Below, piece by piece: positions 60,090 through 64,000 of a stretch of 64,000 bases of DNA. The translations under genes and the position numbers were made by a program. The notes beneath the pieces are model-generated. The model was not told where the DNA came from and did not search any database. It worked only from the letters and a program-made list of their open reading frames with translations. This DNA is from Chitinophagaceae bacterium (lineage in GTDB: Bacteria > Bacteroidota > Bacteroidia > Chitinophagales > Chitinophagaceae): the NCBI GenBank assembly GCA_024508725.1, contig JANINS010000003.1, forward strand, positions 1,240,001 to 1,304,000, read 5' to 3'. Numbering within the stretch: the stretch's first letter is position 1; every line of letters starts with the position of its first letter.

Positions 60090-63000
60090 TTACTTCGCTT
60101 TTACCATCGGGATGATCTTCTTATCGCTTCCCTGTATCACTTCAGCATAATATGCACCATTTGCATACTTTTCGCCAAACAATACAGTTCTTCCTGCCAT
60201 CACACCTTTCATTACTTCAACAGTACGTCCAAAGGCATCGATGATCCTGATGTTGATATCAGTAAACTTATCATCAGATTTTACAGTTAATGAGAACTGG
60301 TTGGCTGTTGGATTTGGATACAGGCTCACTCCAAAGGTTTCAACAGTTGGCGCTACACCTCTTGCATATGGTGAGTTACAAGACGGTTGAACACAGCTGT
60401 TACCTAATCCATCACCGCCATGATTCGGTACGTGTGTAGGCACCGCATTGACGCTAACATCAATGTACTGAACGTTTGCAGGATTACCCGGAGGCAGGTG
60501 ACAAACGATCACTTTCTTACCATCCCATTTACCATTCTTATCCAGCGATCTCACATCTCTCACACAGATACTGATCGTTGCAGTACTTGTACATCCATTC
60601 GCATTCTTCACTGCTACAGTGAATGTGTAGTTGCCTGCTGATGTACCTGGTGTAAAGATCGGAGCAGCAGAAGTGTTGTTGTTCAGGCCTGTTCCTGTCC
60701 ACTGGAAAGTATATGGTCCGCCGGTGTTTGGAACATTCACCTGCAACTTGGTGCTTTGTGCACCGTAACCTACATAAAGGTTGTTGGCATTACCACCTGT
60801 TGGTGTATTATCAGTTGGTATCGATACAATAGATGTTGCAAAATTACATGCAGGAGCAGCTTTCACGATAATGGTTTGTGTACCTGAAATCGTTCTGCCC
60901 AATCCATCTTTTACTGTCCAAACTACCAGCGTTGTTCCAACAGGATATACATTGTTTGCCGGTGCATTATTGGTTAAAGTTGCCGGGTTCACGCTCACTG
61001 TGTAAGTGGCTGTTCCGATAGTAACGGTTGCACTTGTTGCACCCGGAGCTGTAGTAACAGTAACATCAGCCGGAGGAACGATCGTTGGTGCTGCACTTAC
61101 TACGATCACCTTTTGTGTAACAGTAGTTGTTTTACCGTATTTATCAGTCAAGGTCCATGTAACGATAGTAGTACCGATTGGGAACTGAGCCGGTGCATTA
61201 TTGGTTAGTGTAACCGGACCCACTGCATCGTAGGTTGGAGCTACCAATGTTATCGTTGCATAAGCAACACCAGGATTATTGCTTACAGTGATATCAGATA
61301 AAGTATTCAGCTTAGGCAATGGTGCCACAACAATCACTTGCTGTACATCACTTGCTGTTCTGTTGATACCATCTTTTACAGTCCATGTAATGTTGGTCGT
61401 TCCAACAGGGTACTGGCTCAATGTTCCGGTATTCGTTACAGTAGCCGGATCAACGGCTACCGTTGTTGTTGGTGTACCAAGGCTTAACACTGTTGCAAAG
61501 CCATTGTATCCTGCAGTTACAGTGACAGAAGGAGGTGCAACGATGGTTGGTGCAGGACTTACCACCGTTACGATCGCTGTACCGGTAGATATGTTTCCTG
61601 CATTATCCGTTACAGTTAATGTAACCGTATTATCACCCAGGTTGGTTCCGTTGAAACTTGTTTTGCTTAAGCTGATGTTGGCTATTCCGCAATTATCAGA
61701 AGAACCATTGTTCACCTGTGCTGCTGTTACCGTAGCAGTTCCATTTGAAGAAAGTGATACGGTTACGTTCTGTGTTTTTACAACCGGTGCGATCTTATCA
61801 GCTACATTAACGGTGAAGCTGTAAGTTGATGTATTCACTCCGTCTGAAGCTTTCCATGAAATAGTAGTTACACCGGCATTCAATGCTACACCAGCGAGGT
61901 TGGTACCTGTTCCTGTAGTAGCTCCACTCAACGTGTAAGTAAGTGAAGGTGTACCGCAATTATCAGTAGCCGTTGTATTGAACTCAGTGCCATTGACCAC
62001 ATAAGTACATCCTGCAGTAACATCCCTGTTCACATTGCTTCCGTTAGCAATTACCGTTGTACTGCCAGATGTAAGTGTTGCATTGAAATGAGATGGTGAA
62101 ATATCACCACCGCTGTGATAGAAAGTCTGGCCAATGATCTGTCCTTTCAGGATCGTTTGATTGCTTGATTTCGTGATGTCTGCACAAGGAGCGAAAATGG
62201 TTCCATGTACATTACCGCTGCCCTGGATATTGAGTGCAGTTGCATTATAGAAATTGTAGATCACATATTTCGCATTCTCGTCGCTCAAACCATTGTGATT
62301 ATACGCTTTCCAGTTATATGTACCTATTGCATCAACATTAATAACCAGGATTCTGCTGGCAGAAGGTTGATTGGTAAATGTGATCTCCTGTACATTCACA
62401 AGATCAGTGCCTTTTACATTCAGGTAGTTCACTGCATTTGGCAACTCTACTCTTACCTGGGATGGTAAGTTGGTATGTGCCAATATTACATTGCTGTAAT
62501 TTTTCAGTATCACATTGTCTGAACCGGTGCTCATGCTTACAGCACTCGCTTTCATCTTAGTGAATGCAGCATCGAAGTCGATCAATCCACTTTCGAACAC
62601 CGGATTGTTGGTAGCACTTACGTTGATGTTATTAGCGCTCACCTGCAGGTTGATCCTTGGTGATGCATTATAGTTATTGTTTGGCGTGATGCGGATCGGA
62701 GAATATGCGTTATTCTGGTCTTTATACCATGCATAAGCACCATTCGCTGTGCCGATCTTAACATACCCGTTCTGGTTCACATTCATATTACCGCTCTGGA
62801 AGTTCACTTTGCCACCTACCACCAGCGTAACAGGCACATTCGATACTTTGAAAGTTCCTTTATAATTATTCGATACTTCGTAATTACCGGCAAGCGTCAT
62901 ATCACCACCAATTGCAACGGGGCCCATTGTTTTGCTGCCGATAAGTGTTGCATTCTTTTGTGTGAACACTGTAAAATCAAGTGCAGGCGCAACAGGATTT

Positions 63001-64000
63001 TGCGTGATCATAGTACCGGAAACAGGTCCGGCAATCACCGGTGCATTGTTATCTGCTACGGTTACAGTGTATTTGTAAGTAACGGTCTGGCCATTGCTTA
63101 CAGCAGTCCATGTTACCAATGTAACACCTGCATTAAACGTTTTACCTGCAAGGCTTGTACCCGTACCTGTAGTAGCACCCGTTAATACATACGTAGCTGT
63201 TACCGGTGTTCCGTTTACAGTAGCTAAAGCGTTATCATTTGCAGTAGCCACATAAGAACAACCGTTCTTAGTTATGTTTCCGTTGTCTGGCACAGGACCT
63301 GAAACAACAGGAGGATAATTTTCTTTAACGATGATCTGTTGTATGGCAGAAACTGATCTTCCTAAACCATCTTTCACTGTCCATGTGATGGTTGTTGTTC
63401 CAACCTGGTATTGATTGTTTGCCGGTGCATTGTTGGTTAATGTGGCCGGATCAACAGATACCGTATATGTAGCTGTACCAATGTTATTGATCACAGCATA
63501 ATTCTGGCCGGCGATCGCATCAACAGTGATCGTTGCCGGTGCAACAATCGTTGGAGCTGCACTCACTACGGTTACGGTAGTAGTGGTAGTGGTTGAATTA
63601 CCGTGAGCATCTGTCAACGTCCAGGTTACGGTGGTAGTTCCTACAGGGAATTCTGCAGGTGCATCGTTCTTCAATGTATAAGGGCCTACTGCCTGGAATG
63701 CAGGATCAACCAATACCACCTGTGTAGAATATGGCTGACCCGGATCGTTGCTGATGGTAATATCTGCCGGTGAAGTGATCTGAGGAGCAGGCACCGTAAC
63801 GACAACTTTCTGCACATCGCTTGCTTCTCTGCCAATACCATCTTTAACGGTCCATTCAACGAACGTCGTACCGATAGGATACTGAGCCAATGTTCCGGTA
63901 GTTGTTACGGTAGCAGGATCGATAGATACTGTTGTTGTTGGTGTACCCAGGTTTGGTGCTGTTGCAAAGCCGTTGTAGTCTGCCACTATTGTGATAGCCC
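60090..64000 (-). CDS. Giant HYR-repeat surface protein with choice-of-anchor-A domain and T9SS sorting tail (5' end outside window)
   Basis: At least 1303 residues; the frame continues beyond 64000 (AITIVADYNGFA), so a GTG at 63986 is internal. The protein is a chain of HYR/Ig-like repeats: PVGTTTVTWTLTDAHGNSTT, then YPVGTTNITWTVKDGINRTA and YPVGTTLVVWTVKDGLGRTI. A choice-of-anchor-A-like domain lies in the middle (about 330-660 of the visible part) with IGGDMTLAGNYEVSN, VVGGKVNFQSGNMNVNQNG and GNVHGTIFAPCADITKSSNQ. The C-terminus is a T9SS type A sorting domain (SLYPNPTANQFSLTVKSDDK to KIIPMVKAK). It should be secreted and fixed to the cell surface, probably as an adhesin. The repeats recombine easily, so length may vary between strains. 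Confidence 0.9.
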   Translation of the reverse strand, partial: AITIVADYNGFATAPNLGTPTTTVSIDPATVTTTGTLAQYPIGTTFVEWTVKDGIGREASDVQKVVVTVPAPQITSPADITISNDPGQPYSTQVVLVDPAFQAVGPYTLKNDAPAEFPVGTTTVTWTLTDAHGNSTTTTTTVTVVSAAPTIVAPATITVDAIAGQNYAVINNIGTATYTVSVDPATLTNNAPANNQYQVGTTTITWTVKDGLGRSVSAIQQIIVKENYPPVVSGPVPDNGNITKNGCSYVATANDNALATVNGTPVTATYVLTGATTGTGTSLAGKTFNAGVTLVTWTAVSNGQTVTYKYTVTVADNNAPVIAGPVSGTMITQNPVAPALDFTVFTQKNATLIGSKTMGPVAIGGDMTLAGNYEVSNNYKGTFKVSNVPVTLVVGGKVNFQSGNMNVNQNGYVKIGTANGAYAWYKDQNNAYSPIRITPNNNYNASPRINLQVSANNINVSATNNPVFESGLIDFDAAFTKMKASAVSMSTGSDNVILKNYSNVILAHTNLPSQVRVELPNAVNYLNVKGTDLVNVQEITFTNQPSASRILVINVDAIGTYNWKAYNHNGLSDENAKYVIYNFYNATALNIQGSGNVHGTIFAPCADITKSSNQTILKGQIIGQTFYHSGGDISPSHFNATLTSGSTTVIANGSNVNRDVTAGCTYVVNGTEFNTTATDNCGTPSLTYTLSGATTGTGTNLAGVALNAGVTTISWKASDGVNTSTYSFTVNVADKIAPVVKTQNVTVSLSSNGTATVTAAQVNNGSSDNCGIANISLSKTSFNGTNLGDNTVTLTVTDNAGNISTGTAIVTVVSPAPTIVAPPSVTVTAGYNGFATVLSLGTPTTTVAVDPATVTNTGTLSQYPVGTTNITWTVKDGINRTASDVQQVIVVAPLPKLNTLSDITVSNNPGVAYATITLVAPTYDAVGPVTLTNNAPAQFPIGTTIVTWTLTDKYGKTTTVTQKVIVVSAAPTIVPPADVTVTTAPGATSATVTIGTATYTVSVNPATLTNNAPANNVYPVGTTLVVWTVKDGLGRTISGTQTIIVKAAPACNFATSIVSIPTDNTPTGGNANNLYVGYGAQSTKLQVNVPNTGGPYTFQWTGTGLNNNTSAAPIFTPGTSAGNYTFTVAVKNANGCTSTATISICVRDVRSLDKNGKWDGKKVIVCHLPPGNPANVQYIDVSVNAVPTHVPNHGGDGLGNSCVQPSCNSPYARGVAPTVETFGVSLYPNPTANQFSLTVKSDDKFTDINIRIIDAFGRTVEVMKGVMAGRTVLFGEKYANGAYYAEVIQGSDKKIIPMVKAK

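Noticed and set aside
60781-61824. Long plus-strand frames opposite the giant surface-protein gene
   Set aside because: They are mirror frames of the Thr/Val-rich repeats; the minus strand has the HYR repeats and the sorting domain.

Overview
The window looks like a chromosomal segment of a Bacteroidota bacterium, most likely of the family Chitinophagaceae. Supporting signs are GldH, type IX secretion (T9SS) C-terminal sorting domains of both the CHU_C (type B) and 'PNP' (type A) kind, SusC-style plug sequence, BatD, a DUF4834-like protein, lipoboxes of the form SCKK, promoters of the type TTG-N19-21-TAnnTTTG, and very few strong Shine-Dalgarno sequences. The family is inferred from gene content; no rRNA gene is present to confirm it. 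I see no tRNA, rRNA, CRISPR array, prophage or transposase.

Layout. 1-4.8 kb: the end of an unidentified gene, a large VIT/vWA protein carrying a SusC-like plug segment, two small genes and a HAD hydrolase. 4.9-9.9 kb: rimP-nusA-infB behind a well-formed promoter and a terminator-like leader hairpin. 10.2-17 kb: three secreted proteins (two with phage-tail-fibre-like repeats, one with a CHU_C domain and an apparent one-base frameshift at its start) and a SurA-like PPIase. 17.2-18.4 kb: rpmH, rnpA, yidD. 18.4-25.7 kb: a lipoprotein, superoxide dismutase, a JmjC/cupin-like protein, an L-threonylcarbamoyladenylate synthase-like protein, an MHS-type transporter with a small membrane partner, and acetyl-CoA synthetase. 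25.7-32.3 kb: a lipoprotein, AlkB-type monooxygenase and a DUF1800/DUF1501 pair. 32.4-43.1 kb: yicC, gldH, a two-component system, batD, an arginase-fold protein with altered metal motifs, a PBP4-type peptidase, mutL and two small exported proteins. 43.2-50.4 kb: a NagZ-like/beta-lactamase-like fusion, an outer-membrane barrel, ricT and a DNA polymerase III delta'-like gene. 50.6-52.3 kb: arsR-arsM-arsC without an efflux pump. 53.2-59.9 kb: a sulfate-activation operon (cysH, cysD, a siroheme-synthase-like/TauE fusion, cysN, cysC) continuing into an HPr-kinase-like ATPase and a sulfotransferase-like gene. 60-64 kb: a giant HYR-repeat surface protein running off the window.

The least expected signal lies between genes. 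A short dispersed element with the core GTACAAGAGTGCGACGCAAC (or GTACAAGTGAGTGACACAAC) occurs about thirteen times in 64 kb. Several copies start just past the U-tract of a terminator, some are arranged as inverted pairs, two carry an insertion at the same internal position, and at three genes the element extends the reading frame or supplies the start codon. Other short repeat families (paired GGCTCC palindromes, a CTCCTTTGGAGAGGG element, tandem 80-bp hairpins, a heptamer array) fill much of the remaining intergenic DNA. The best protein-level candidates for something new are the siroheme-synthase-like/TauE fusion, the HprK-like plus sulfotransferase-like pair attached to PAPS synthesis, and the VIT-vWA-plug-DUF2135 protein.
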